A stretch of 64,000 bases of DNA, from assembly GCF_018598555.1 (NCBI RefSeq), contig NZ_JAHEWN010000004.1, forward strand, positions 155,721-219,720. Reading direction: 5' to 3'. Of this stretch, positions 24,734-34,300 are shown in pieces. How positions within the stretch are numbered: the first letter of the stretch is position 1; every line of letters begins with the position of its first letter. Origin of the DNA: Curtobacterium aurantiacum (lineage in GTDB: Bacteria; Actinomycetota; Actinomycetes; Actinomycetales; Microbacteriaceae). Made by a program: the position numbers and the translations under genes. The notes under the pieces are model-generated. The model saw only the letters and a list, made by a program, of their open reading frames with translations, ran no database searches and was not told the origin of the DNA.

Positions 24734-25654
24734 GTGAACCACCCCGAGGAGCTCTACACGTTCGATGCGGACGCCCCGACCGTGCCAGCAGGGTTGCACC
24801 TGATCGCCGGGCTGACCGGTTTCGCCGACGCTGGATCGGCCGTCGCGCAGGTGACGAACTCGATCCTCGAGGACCTCGACACCGAGCTCGTCGCGGAGTT
24901 CGACCCGGACGTGCTGCTCGACTGGCGTGCCCGTCGCCCCGTCATCACCTTCGAACACGACCACATCAGTGCCGTCGAACCGCCCCGTCTGGCGCTGCAC
25001 CTGGTCCGCGACGAGATCGGCCAGCCGTTCCTGTTCCTGTCGGGCTACGAGCCGGACTTCCAGTGGAACCGCTTCGTCCGTGCCGTCACCGGCCTCGCGG
25101 CCGACCTGCAGGTCGCCGACACCACGTGGGTGCAGTCCATCCCGATGCCGGTCCCGCACACCCGTCCGATCAGCCTCACCGTCTCCGGCACCCGGGCCGA
25201 CCTCGTCGAGCAGATGAGCGTCTGGAAGCCCGAGACCCAGGCCCCGGCGAACGTCCTGCACCTGGTCGAGCACCGGCTCAGCGAGACGGGGAAGCAGGTC
25301 ACCGGGCTCGTGCTGCTCGTGCCCCACTACCTGTCGGACACCGAGTACCCGGACGCCGCCGTCGCCGCACTGTCCGGCATCGCGGCCGCCACTGGCCTGA
25401 TCTTCCCGACCGACCCCCTGCGCGAAGCGGGCCGCGAGTTCCTCACCCGCGTCGACGAGCAGGTCGCCGGCAACGCCGAGCTGCAGCGGCTGGTCTCCGT
25501 GCTCGAGGAGCGGCACGACACGTACATGGAGGGAAACCCCGTCGCGTCGCCGCTCACGGGCGTCGACGGCGAGGTGCCCACCGCCGACGCGATCGCAGCC
25601 GAGCTCGAGCGCTTCCTGGCCGACCGACGCACGCAGGGCGACACGACCGACTAG
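24734..25654 (+). CDS. PAC2 family protein (proteasome-assembly-chaperone-like)
   Basis: A 306-residue protein of the PAC2 family, common in actinobacteria next to pepA. The N-terminal part has LIAGLTGFADAGSAVAQV, typical of the family's glycine-rich first strand-loop; a central domain includes PFLFLSGYEPDFQWNRFV and PMPVPHTRP, and the C-terminus is helical. Homologues in eukaryotes assist proteasome assembly. Bacterial members are uncharacterised; some have been linked to ATP-grasp or proteasome neighbours, neither of which is seen here. The start was chosen from the promoter position (leaderless GTG) rather than the ATG nine bases upstream. Confidence 0.85.
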   Translation: MNHPEELYTFDADAPTVPAGLHLIAGLTGFADAGSAVAQVTNSILEDLDTELVAEFDPDVLLDWRARRPVITFEHDHISAVEPPRLALHLVRDEIGQPFLFLSGYEPDFQWNRFVRAVTGLAADLQVADTTWVQSIPMPVPHTRPISLTVSGTRADLVEQMSVWKPETQAPANVLHLVEHRLSETGKQVTGLVLLVPHYLSDTEYPDAAVAALSGIAAATGLIFPTDPLREAGREFLTRVDEQVAGNAELQRLVSVLEERHDTYMEGNPVASPLTGVDGEVPTADAIAAELERFLADRRTQGDTTD

Positions 25655-25684
25655 CGGTCGCGGGATCCGGACGTTCCGACAGGA

Positions 25685-25725
25685 CGGCCTGGAGGCCCGT
25701 GGCGGGCCCGCACCGCGCCCCCAGG
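25685..25725. repeat. Degenerate type C hairpin
   Basis: GGCCTGGAGGCCCGTGGCGGG and a partner ending CCCCCAGGCC form an imperfect stem about 30 bases after the PAC2 stop. It is probably its terminator and an eroded member of the palindrome superfamily. Confidence 0.65.
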
Positions 25726-25799
25726 CCGACCCGTGGTCGCCTTCACGGCGTGACGCGCGTCGGCGACGGTCGTCGCGTATCGACGCGGGGACGCGTCGG

Positions 25800-25805
25800 T
25801 AGCCT
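25800..25805 (+). promoter_or_regulatory. -10 box TAGCCT, probably leaderless
   Basis: TAGCCT is followed by GGTCCG and then the GTG start at 25812. Confidence 0.5.
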
Positions 25806-25811
25806 GGTCCG

Positions 25812-27131
25812 GTGAACTCCCGTCGTGCCTTCCTGATCTGGGGCGTCGCGGTCCTCGCGTACGTCCTCGCCGTCGTGCAGCGGTCCTCGCTCGGGGTGTC
25901 CGGTGTCGACGCGCAGGACCGGTTCGCCGTCTCCGCCGCCGTGCTGTCCACCCTCGCCGTGGTGCAGATCGCCGTCTACGCCGGTCTCCAGATCCCGGTG
26001 GGGATCGCACTCGACCGGGTGGGGCCGCGCAGGCTCGTGCTCCTCGGCGCCGCGCTGCTGGTCGTCGGGCAGGCGGTCGTCGCGGTCTCGCCGTCGATCG
26101 GGCCGGCCATCGTGGGGCGGGTGCTGGTCGGGGCCGGTGACGCGATGACCTTCATCTCGGTGATCCGCCTGGTACCGATGTGGTTCAGCGGTCGGATCCT
26201 GCCGCAGATCTCGCAGTGGACGGGCAACCTCGGGCAGATCGGCCAGATCCTCTCGGCGTTCCCGTTCGCGGTGCTCCTGCACACCGTCGGCTGGACGCCG
26301 GCCTTCGGGGTCGCGGCCGCTGCCAGCGCGGTGGGTCTCGTCCTCGCCGTGGTCTTCGTGCGGAACGGTCCCGTCCCGGTGCGCACCGACACGATCCCGC
26401 TGCCGCACTCGTGGGGTGCCGCGTTCAGCACCTTCGGCCACGCGCTCCGGCGCCCGGGCACGCAGCTCGGGTTCTGGTCGCACTACGTCACCCAGTCCTC
26501 GGGCACGGTGTTCTCGCTGCTGTGGGGCGTGCCGATGCTCCGGGGGCTCGGGTACTCCCCGGGTGAGGCGGCGGGGTTCCTCACGATCATCGTGGTCGTC
26601 GGGTTCGTCGCCGGCCCGGTGCTCGGTGTGCTCTGCGCACGGTTCCCGATGCGTCGGTCGAACCTCGTGCTCGGCGTGGTCGTCCTGCTCGCGGTGCTCT
26701 GGACGGCGATCCTGCTCTGGCCCGGGCACCCGCCCACGTGGTTGCTCGTGCTGCTGGTCGTCGCGATGGGGATCGGCGGACCCGGATCGCTCATCGGGTT
26801 CGACTTCGCCCGCACCTTCAACCCGGTCGGTTCGCTCGGGTCGGCGAACGGTGTCGTGAACGTCGGCGGGTTCCTCGCCGCCTTCGTGATGATGTACCTG
26901 ATCGGCGTCGTGCTCGACGTCGCTGCGCGGGCTTCGGGCACCGAGGTGTTCGCCTGGGAGAACTTCCGGGTCGCCCTCACCGTGCAGTACGTGGTGGTCG
27001 GTTTCGGTGTCGGGATGCTCCTGCACGCCCGTCGTCGGACCCGACGGGTGCTGCACTCGGAAGAGGGAATACGTGTCGGGCCACTCTGGGTTGCACTCGT
27101 TGCACGCCTGCGGAAGCGGCACGTGCAATAA
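25812..27131 (+). CDS. MFS transporter
   Basis: A 439-residue major facilitator superfamily permease with 12 predicted membrane helices. The loop after helix 2 carries the MFS signature in the form GIALDRVGPRRLVLLGA, and the symmetrical loop in the second half reads CARFPMRRSNLVLG. The middle contains PLPHSWGAAFSTFGHALRRPG as the inter-domain loop. It resembles nitrate/hexuronate-type or general anion MFS carriers, but no substrate can be assigned. The GTG start follows a leaderless-type promoter. The stop overlaps a possible promoter for the downstream sigA region. Confidence 0.88.
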   Translation: MNSRRAFLIWGVAVLAYVLAVVQRSSLGVSGVDAQDRFAVSAAVLSTLAVVQIAVYAGLQIPVGIALDRVGPRRLVLLGAALLVVGQAVVAVSPSIGPAIVGRVLVGAGDAMTFISVIRLVPMWFSGRILPQISQWTGNLGQIGQILSAFPFAVLLHTVGWTPAFGVAAAASAVGLVLAVVFVRNGPVPVRTDTIPLPHSWGAAFSTFGHALRRPGTQLGFWSHYVTQSSGTVFSLLWGVPMLRGLGYSPGEAAGFLTIIVVVGFVAGPVLGVLCARFPMRRSNLVLGVVVLLAVLWTAILLWPGHPPTWLLVLLVVAMGIGGPGSLIGFDFARTFNPVGSLGSANGVVNVGGFLAAFVMMYLIGVVLDVAARASGTEVFAWENFRVALTVQYVVVGFGVGMLLHARRRTRRVLHSEEGIRVGPLWVALVARLRKRHVQ

Positions 27132-27132
27132 T
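27127..27132 (+). promoter_or_regulatory. Possible -10 box AATAAT of sigA
   Basis: GCAATAATGTTC, at the end of the MFS gene, is the only AT-rich hexamer in the 193-base gap before sigA and differs from TATAAT by one base. A TTGACA further on at 27199 has no -10 partner at 17-18 bases. The assignment is weak. Confidence 0.3.
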
Positions 27133-27324
27133 GTTCACGGACCCGTTCGGGACCCCTGTCTGTCGGAACACTTCGGTGCGCCGGTGAACTCGGGGGACTT
27201 GACATGGGTCCTAGTGCTGCCCTGAACGGTAGGACTCGTACGACGCGGGGGACTGCGGCGCGGGACCTGGGCGGCGAGGGAGGCCACGACCCCACGAACG
27301 TGGCACGACGAGAGAGGTGATCGC

Positions 27325-28584
<1,260 letters not shown>

Positions 28585-28588
28585 GCCG

Positions 28589-29848
28589 GTGCGCTTCTTC
28601 ATCCCGATCCTGATCGGGCGGATCCTCCGCGCCCTCGCCCGTGCGCGGGGCGGCGGGTCCGCGTACCCGGGGTTCATCGTCCTGAAGCTCGTGCCGGACT
28701 TCCTGCAGCACGTGACGAAGCAGTTCCCGAACGGCGTCGTCTTCGTGCTCGGCTCGAACGGCAAGTCGACGACGACGCACATGATCTCCGACATCGTGCG
28801 TGCCCACGGGCTCCGTGTCTTCACGAACCCGTCCGGCGCGAACCTCCCGCAGGGCATCGCGTCGGCACTGCTGTCCGAGGTCTCGCTGACCGGTCGCCTC
28901 AAGGCGGACATCGGCATCCTCGAGGTCGACGAGGCCTTCGCGGTCGAGCTCGCCGGCATCCTGTCGCCCTCGACGGTGACGATGCTCAACGTGCAGGTCG
29001 ACCAGCTGTACCGGTTCTTCGAGACCGAGCGCGTGGCCACGATGATGCTCGACACCGCCGCACTGTCGACGGCGAACGTCATCACGAACCACGACGACCA
29101 GTTCCTCGACGGCTACACCGGCACCCCCGGGCAGCGCGTCCTGCGGTTCGGCGCGAGCGACGAGGTCATCGCGGCGGCACCGAACGGCCTGCAGAACGCC
29201 GACTCGTTCGACGCCGGTGACCGTGCTCAGCACACCGTCGACGCCGAGGTCGTGGCCCACACGGGCGACGGCGCGACGATCCGCTTCGACGGCACCGAGA
29301 TCCCGGTCCGTCTGCCCGCCCGCGGCCTGCACTACGCGGTCGACGCGGCTGCGGCCACCGCGACGGCGAGTGCGGCCCTCGGAGCGCAGTTCCGCGCCGA
29401 GGCCGTGACGAAGGCGTTCGGCACGATGAAGCCGGCGTACGGCCGTGGCGAGCGACTGCCCATCGCGGGTGAGTCCGCCGAGTTCACGATGTTCAAGAAC
29501 GCCGCGAGCCTGCAGCTCAACCTCGACGCCCTGCCGGACCAGCCCGAGCAGGTCCTCATGGCGATCGACGAGGGCACGCCGGACATCTCGTGGATCTACG
29601 ACATCGACTTCTCGAAGCTCGACCACGTGGACGTCGTCTCCGGTGACAAGGCCTGGCAGATCGCGATCGCGCTCGAGCACGCCGGTGTCCGCATCGGTCG
29701 GGTCGAACCCGACGTCGAGGCAGCCATCAAGCACATGGAGCAGCTCGGCTCGACGACGCGCGGGACGAAGAACTTCATCGTCAACTACGAGATCATGATG
29801 ATCGCCCGCAAGGCCCTCGGCCACCCGGACATGGAGAAGACCGCATGA
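28589..29848 (+). CDS. MurT-like Mur ligase without zinc ribbon
   Basis: A 419-residue protein of the MurT family, whose canonical form activates the D-Glu alpha-carboxyl of lipid II with ATP so that GatD-derived ammonia can amidate it. The P-loop GSNGKSTTTH (55-64), the Mg-binding LEVDEAF (111-117), NHDD (167-170) and the C-terminal DUF1727 domain with SWIYDIDF are kept. The inserted Cys4 zinc ribbon of MurT is absent: the region 200-245 has no Cys, nor does the rest of the protein. A short hydrophobic N-terminus (VRFFIPILIGRIL) is present. The start is GTG, four bases after sigA. It overlaps the gatD-like gene by ATGA. Confidence 0.85.
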   Translation: MRFFIPILIGRILRALARARGGGSAYPGFIVLKLVPDFLQHVTKQFPNGVVFVLGSNGKSTTTHMISDIVRAHGLRVFTNPSGANLPQGIASALLSEVSLTGRLKADIGILEVDEAFAVELAGILSPSTVTMLNVQVDQLYRFFETERVATMMLDTAALSTANVITNHDDQFLDGYTGTPGQRVLRFGASDEVIAAAPNGLQNADSFDAGDRAQHTVDAEVVAHTGDGATIRFDGTEIPVRLPARGLHYAVDAAAATATASAALGAQFRAEAVTKAFGTMKPAYGRGERLPIAGESAEFTMFKNAASLQLNLDALPDQPEQVLMAIDEGTPDISWIYDIDFSKLDHVDVVSGDKAWQIAIALEHAGVRIGRVEPDVEAAIKHMEQLGSTTRGTKNFIVNYEIMMIARKALGHPDMEKTA

Positions 29849-30618
29849 CGGCCGACCGGCTGACCATCCTGCACGTCTACCCCCGGCAGATGGGCGTCTC
29901 GGGCGACCGCGGCAACGTCGCGGCCCTCGTGCGCCGTGCGGCCGCCGCGGACATCGACACACAGGTCCTCGAGTACGCGCCGGGTGACGAGCTGCCCACC
30001 GCGGCCGACGTCGTCGTGATCGGCAACGGTCCGCTCAGCGCGATGCGGTCCCTGGCTGACGACGTCACGCGCATCGGCGGCGCGCTCCGGGCGTTCGCGA
30101 ACGACGGTGTGCCGGTCGTCGCCGTCGGCGGTGGTTTCGACCTCGCGACGAACGAGGTCGTGCCGACCGAGGGTGCTCCGGTCGCGGGGTTCGGGGTGTT
30201 CGACGCCCGTGCCGTCCGCGGCGCCGAGCGTCGGGTGAACTACTTCGTGCTCGAGACCCGGTACCCGCTGCTCCCCGGAGCACCGAAGCGTCTCGCCGGG
30301 TTCGAGGACCACGCCACCACGATCGAGCTCGCGCCCGGGGTCAGCCCGTTCGCCGACGTCGTGTCCGGTGGTGGCAACCAGGCGGGAGCCCCGGTCGAGG
30401 GTGCGATCGTCGGGACGTCGTTCGGCACGCACACGCAGGGCCCGATCCTGCCGCTCAACCCGCAGCTGACCGACGGCGTCCTCGCCGCGGCCACCGCACG
30501 GCTGGGCCGGGCGTACGCGCCGGACGCGGAGCAGACGGCGACCATCGACCGCTACGCACGTGAAGCGCGCGCCACGGTCGACCGCTACGTCGACAAGGCG
30601 TTCAAGCGCATCGCCTGA
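29845..30618 (+). CDS. GatD-like glutamine amidotransferase, catalytically degenerate
   Basis: A 257-residue protein aligning with GatD (class I glutaminase, CobB/CobQ-like) over its length: GVSGDRGNVAAL (18-29), VIGNGPLS, GFEDHATTI and the C-terminal block. The catalytic Cys of the V-C-G-G-Y-Q motif is Gly (VGGGFDL, G95), and the catalytic His of the H-G-P-L-L motif is Gln (TQGPILPLNP, Q198). Glutamine hydrolysis therefore looks impossible, although the fold seems intact. Being fused to the MurT-like gene by an ATGA overlap, it is probably a structural partner. The role may be to admit another amine donor to the ligase; this is inferred. Confidence 0.8.
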   Translation: MTADRLTILHVYPRQMGVSGDRGNVAALVRRAAAADIDTQVLEYAPGDELPTAADVVVIGNGPLSAMRSLADDVTRIGGALRAFANDGVPVVAVGGGFDLATNEVVPTEGAPVAGFGVFDARAVRGAERRVNYFVLETRYPLLPGAPKRLAGFEDHATTIELAPGVSPFADVVSGGGNQAGAPVEGAIVGTSFGTHTQGPILPLNPQLTDGVLAAATARLGRAYAPDAEQTATIDRYAREARATVDRYVDKAFKRIA

Positions 30619-30626
30619 CGCACGAA

Positions 30627-30663
30627 GCAGAAGGCCGGGTCCCGAGGGGGCCCGGCCTTCTGC
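30627..30663. terminator. Terminator of the sigA/murT/gatD operon
   Basis: GCAGAAGGCCGGG pairs with CCCGGCCTTCTGC around an 11-base loop, directly after the gatD-like stop. Confidence 0.85.
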
Positions 30664-30673
30664 ATGCGCAGAA

Positions 30674-30688
30674 TGGCAACAGTTGCCA
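30674..30688. promoter_or_regulatory. Perfect 15-bp palindrome TGGCAACAGTTGCCA
   Basis: Seven-base arms around a central A, about 60 bases upstream of the small secreted-protein gene. It has the size and symmetry of a dimeric repressor or activator site. The binder is unknown. Confidence 0.5.
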
Positions 30689-30706
30689 AGAGCGTCCACT
30701 CGGATT

Positions 30707-30723
30707 CAACATCTGACATGTTG
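30707..30723. promoter_or_regulatory. Inverted repeat CAACAT-n5-ATGTTG
   Basis: A second operator-like site lies 23 bases upstream of the ATG at 30746 and would overlap the promoter or leader. The local AT content is higher than in the surroundings. Confidence 0.4.
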
Positions 30724-30745
30724 GAAGTCGACAAAGGAGGCTCCC

Positions 30746-31195
30746 ATGCACCACAACAAACTCGTCCTCGCCCTGGTCGGTGGACTCATCGTGACCCTGA
30801 CCACTGCCGGCACGGTCGCCCAGACGGCTCCGGCTGAGGCCGCGACGACGCGGATCAGCTCCGCCTGCAGTTCGGTGCCGACGACCACGACCGAGTCGGA
30901 CGGCGTCCCGGGGCCGATCTTCTACAAGCGACTCCAGTGCATGGCCAGCAGGGCCGGGTACTCAGGTGATATCGATGGTCGTATGACGTCGCCCGCTTGG
31001 TTCTTCGTCGCGAAGCGCCTCGCGGTCGGCGGGTACTACCAGTCGGGGAACTTCTACGGAACTGAGCACCCCCTGACCATCGCAGCGCTGCAGCGGTGGG
31101 CGGCCGCCCACGACCGCTACAGCGGTCCCATCGACGGGGTGTGGGGACCGAACAGCTATCGGGGCGCCGCCTGGGCGCTGAACCGCGAGTTCTAG
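30746..31195 (+). CDS. Small secreted protein with two peptidoglycan-binding-like motifs
   Basis: A 149-residue exported protein. The signal peptide is plain: HHNKLVLALVGGLIVTLTT then AEAAT, suggesting cleavage near residue 32. The mature part contains the pair YSGDIDGRMTSPAWFFVAKRL and YSGPIDGVWGPNSYRGAAWAL, each like the G-x-x-G-x-x-D-G-x-x-G-x-x-T/S core of PG_binding_1 repeats. It probably binds the cell wall or another polysaccharide; there is no enzyme domain. Two Cys may form a disulfide. AAAGGAGG five bases before the ATG is one of the strongest ribosome sites in the window. A type A palindrome follows. Confidence 0.75.
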   Translation: MHHNKLVLALVGGLIVTLTTAGTVAQTAPAEAATTRISSACSSVPTTTTESDGVPGPIFYKRLQCMASRAGYSGDIDGRMTSPAWFFVAKRLAVGGYYQSGNFYGTEHPLTIAALQRWAAAHDRYSGPIDGVWGPNSYRGAAWALNREF

Positions 31196-31210
31196 GACGG
31201 GCTGCAGACA

Positions 31211-31250
31211 GACAGGAGGCGCGGTGCCAGCTGGCACCGCGCCTCCTGTC
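31211..31250. repeat. 40-bp perfect palindrome (type A)
   Basis: GACAGGAGGCGCGGTGCCAG and its exact complement without loop. It lies 16 bases after the secreted-protein stop. Confidence 0.9.
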
Positions 31251-31343
31251 CGTTGCTCGTTTCGGATGCATGCGGTCCTCTGGCATTTCAGTCGCCGGCC
31301 GTGACAGGATGGGCCGGTCAGCACCATGGGGGGGGAATTGACG

Positions 31344-34300
31344 ATGGCGAAGATCCACGGGAACGATCCGACCGGCTACTCGTACAGCGCGGCGGACGCA
31401 CTCAAATCGGCTTCGACGGCGCTCGCGTCGGCGATCGGCGGCCAGTCCGGGTCGCGGTCGTCGTCGGTGACGACCGCGAGTGCGGAGTTCCGGGGGTACT
31501 TCTCCGAGGTCTTCGCCGACAACGCCGACATCGGAGCGCGCAGCGCGACCAAGCTCGTCGAGTCGTTGCAGAGCCTGTCCGGGTTCGTGCAGGAGCTCCG
31601 CGACGCCGCGAAGGACGAGGACGACCGCCGGAAGCAGGCGAAGGCGTGGGACGCCCGCAAGCGTGAACGCGAGGAGAACCTCCTCGTCGCTGCCGGGCAC
31701 GAGGTCTCGACGTGGTTCGGCGGGGGCGACGACCCGAAGCCGCCGGAGCCCGAGCCGGAGCCGCGACTGCAGGCGGAGGAGGTCAACGTCAAGGGGCGGG
31801 AGATCCCCGCGGGTGGAGGGACCAGCGGTGGGACGTCGTCGGCCGTCCCCGAAGACCTCCGCTCCTTCGAGGCGAACACTCGCACCTTCGACGCCGACCT
31901 GTCGGGTGCCGTCTCCACGTTCCGCAACGCCCTGAGCGACTACGAGGCCGAGTGCAACCCCTGCTGGGGCACGCTGAACGCCCAGTCGCTGCTCACCGCC
32001 GTGAACGACTGGCTCGCCGCGAACGGGCAGGACGCGGACTGGGCGGGCACCGTCGCCACGCAGTTCGAGGCCGCCGGTGGTGGTGCCGGGCCCGCGACAC
32101 TGTCGGACGCTGCGATCGCGGCGGCCCTGTCCGCGGCGGGGATCGACGCCGGCCGTGACGACTTCACCATCGGGCCGTTCTCGGCGATGGGGACGCCCCC
32201 GACGAACGGGTTCGCCGACGATCCCGTCAACACCGCCACGGGCAACTTCCTGGAGCCCGAGACCGACCTGTCGTTCGCCGGGCAGGCGTCGTCGCTCCGG
32301 CTCACCCGGATGTACAACTCGCTCGACGGCCGTGTCGGGGTGTTCGGGCTCGGGTGGTCCTCGATCCTCGACACCCGGCTGGAGATCACCGACGACGCCG
32401 CGTCGGTCGTGCTCGACGACGGCCGGCAGGTCGACTTCCCGCGGCAGGGCGACGGCTGGGACCGCGCGGTCGGCGAAGACTTGTGGCTCCGGGCTGAGGA
32501 TGACGCCCTCGTCGTCCACGACAACGCAGGCGGTCGCTGGGCGTTCACGCGGTCCGGACTGTGGTCGAGCTGCGGTCGCGGAGCCGGCACCACCGTGACC
32601 GTGCGGCGTGACGAGCAGGACCGCATCACGCGCCTGTCGCACGTGTTCGGACGGTTCATCGACGTCGAGTACGCGGGCGACCGCGTGGCGTCGACGACCG
32701 CCTCGGACGGACGCCGCGTGGAGTACCACTACGACGATGCTCGTCGACTCGTCCGTGCGACGGACGCCGTCGGCAGTCGTCGGTACCGCTGGAACGACGG
32801 CGGGCTGATCGACCGCGTGACCGCTGCGACGGGTGTGGTCGAGTGCGAGAACACCTACGACGACCGCGGCCGCGTCGTCGAGCAGCGCACGCCGTTCGGG
32901 CGGTGCGTGCGGTTCGCGTACCTGCCGGGCCGCGTCACCTCGGTCTCCGACGTCGACGGGGACCACACGAACACGTGGATCGCCGACCGGAAGGGTCGGG
33001 TCGTCGGGATCATCGACACCGACGGGCAGCGCCAGTCGATGTCGTACGACCCGCACGGCAACCTCGTCTCGGTGACCGAGCGCGATGGTCAGGTGACCGT
33101 CCACGGGTACGACGAGCGGGGACGGCGCGTCCGGACCGTGACGCCGGAGGGCGCCGACCTGACCTTCGGGTACGACGAACAGGACCGCATGACCACGGTG
33201 GTCACCGCGAACGGCGGGGTCGTCGAGTACGAGTACGCGGGCGACGACCGGAACCCCTCCGTCGTCATCGACCCTGTCGGCGGTCGCACGCTGCTCGAGT
33301 GGCGGGACGGTCTGCTCGTGGGGACGACCGATCCGATGGGCGTCGTCGTCTCCTTCCACCACGATGCGTCCGGTGAGCTCATCGGGGTCGAGAACGCCGT
33401 CGGCGACACCGCGCAGTTGGTCCGCGACCCCGGCGGCAGGATCATCGAGGCGGTCACACCGCTCGGCAGCCGGACCCGGTACCGCTACGACGCCGCCGGA
33501 CTGCTCACCGCGCGTGAGGACCCGGACGGCGGGCTGTGGCGGTTCGAGCACGGCGACGGCGGTCGGGTCACGGCGACGATCGATCCGACCGGTGCCCGCA
33601 CCGAGGTCACCTACGGCCAGCACGGCGAGATCGTGTCCACCACGGATCCCCTCGGTCGCGTCGTGACGAAGGACTTCGACGCCTTCGGCAACGTGTCGAG
33701 GATGACCCTGCCCGACGGTGCCGAGTGGGCGTTCGTGCACGACGCGCTCTCGCGGCTCGAAGCCGTGGTCGACCCGGCCGGCGGCACCTGGAAGCGGGAG
33801 TACGACGCGGTCGGAGCCCTCGGTGCCACGGTCGACCCGACCGGTGTCCGCACCGAGGTGCGTCGCTCGCGCGCGGACGGCGTCTCCACGGTCCGCGACG
33901 CCTTCGATGCCGTGTCCGTGACGACCGACGAGTTCGGACGCCCGACCCGGCTCGAGCACGCGGATTCCTCTGCTGAGCTGACGACGTACGACGCCTGCGG
34001 CCGACCGGTCGAACTCGTCGATGCGGACGGCGGGCTCACCCGGATCGAGCGTGACCTCGCCGGCCGGGTCGTCGGTGTGACCACCCCGGCAGGCCGCACC
34101 ACCCGGTACGAGTACGACGCGTGCGGCCGCCCGGTCAGCGCGATCGACCCCGCCGGCGCACGCACCACGCTGACCTACGACGCCGATTCACGGGTCGTCG
34201 CGCGCACCCTGCCGACCGGCGAGGTCGCCCGGACCGAGTACGACCGCCAGGGCCGAGTCGTCCATGCAGACGTCCCCGGAGTCGGCACCGCGCGGTACCG

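Noticed and set aside
27199..27204. TTGACA as the -35 box of sigA
   Set aside because: No acceptable -10 sequence lies 16-19 bases downstream.
29845..30618. Sequencing error as the cause of the lost GatD Cys and His
   Set aside because: Two separate active-site residues are replaced, the frame is intact, and the partner lacks its zinc ribbon, which points to real divergence.
30560..30745. Longer N-terminus for the small secreted protein
   Set aside because: It would run through the upstream terminator hairpin and hide the signal peptide; the ATG at 30746 has an excellent ribosome site.
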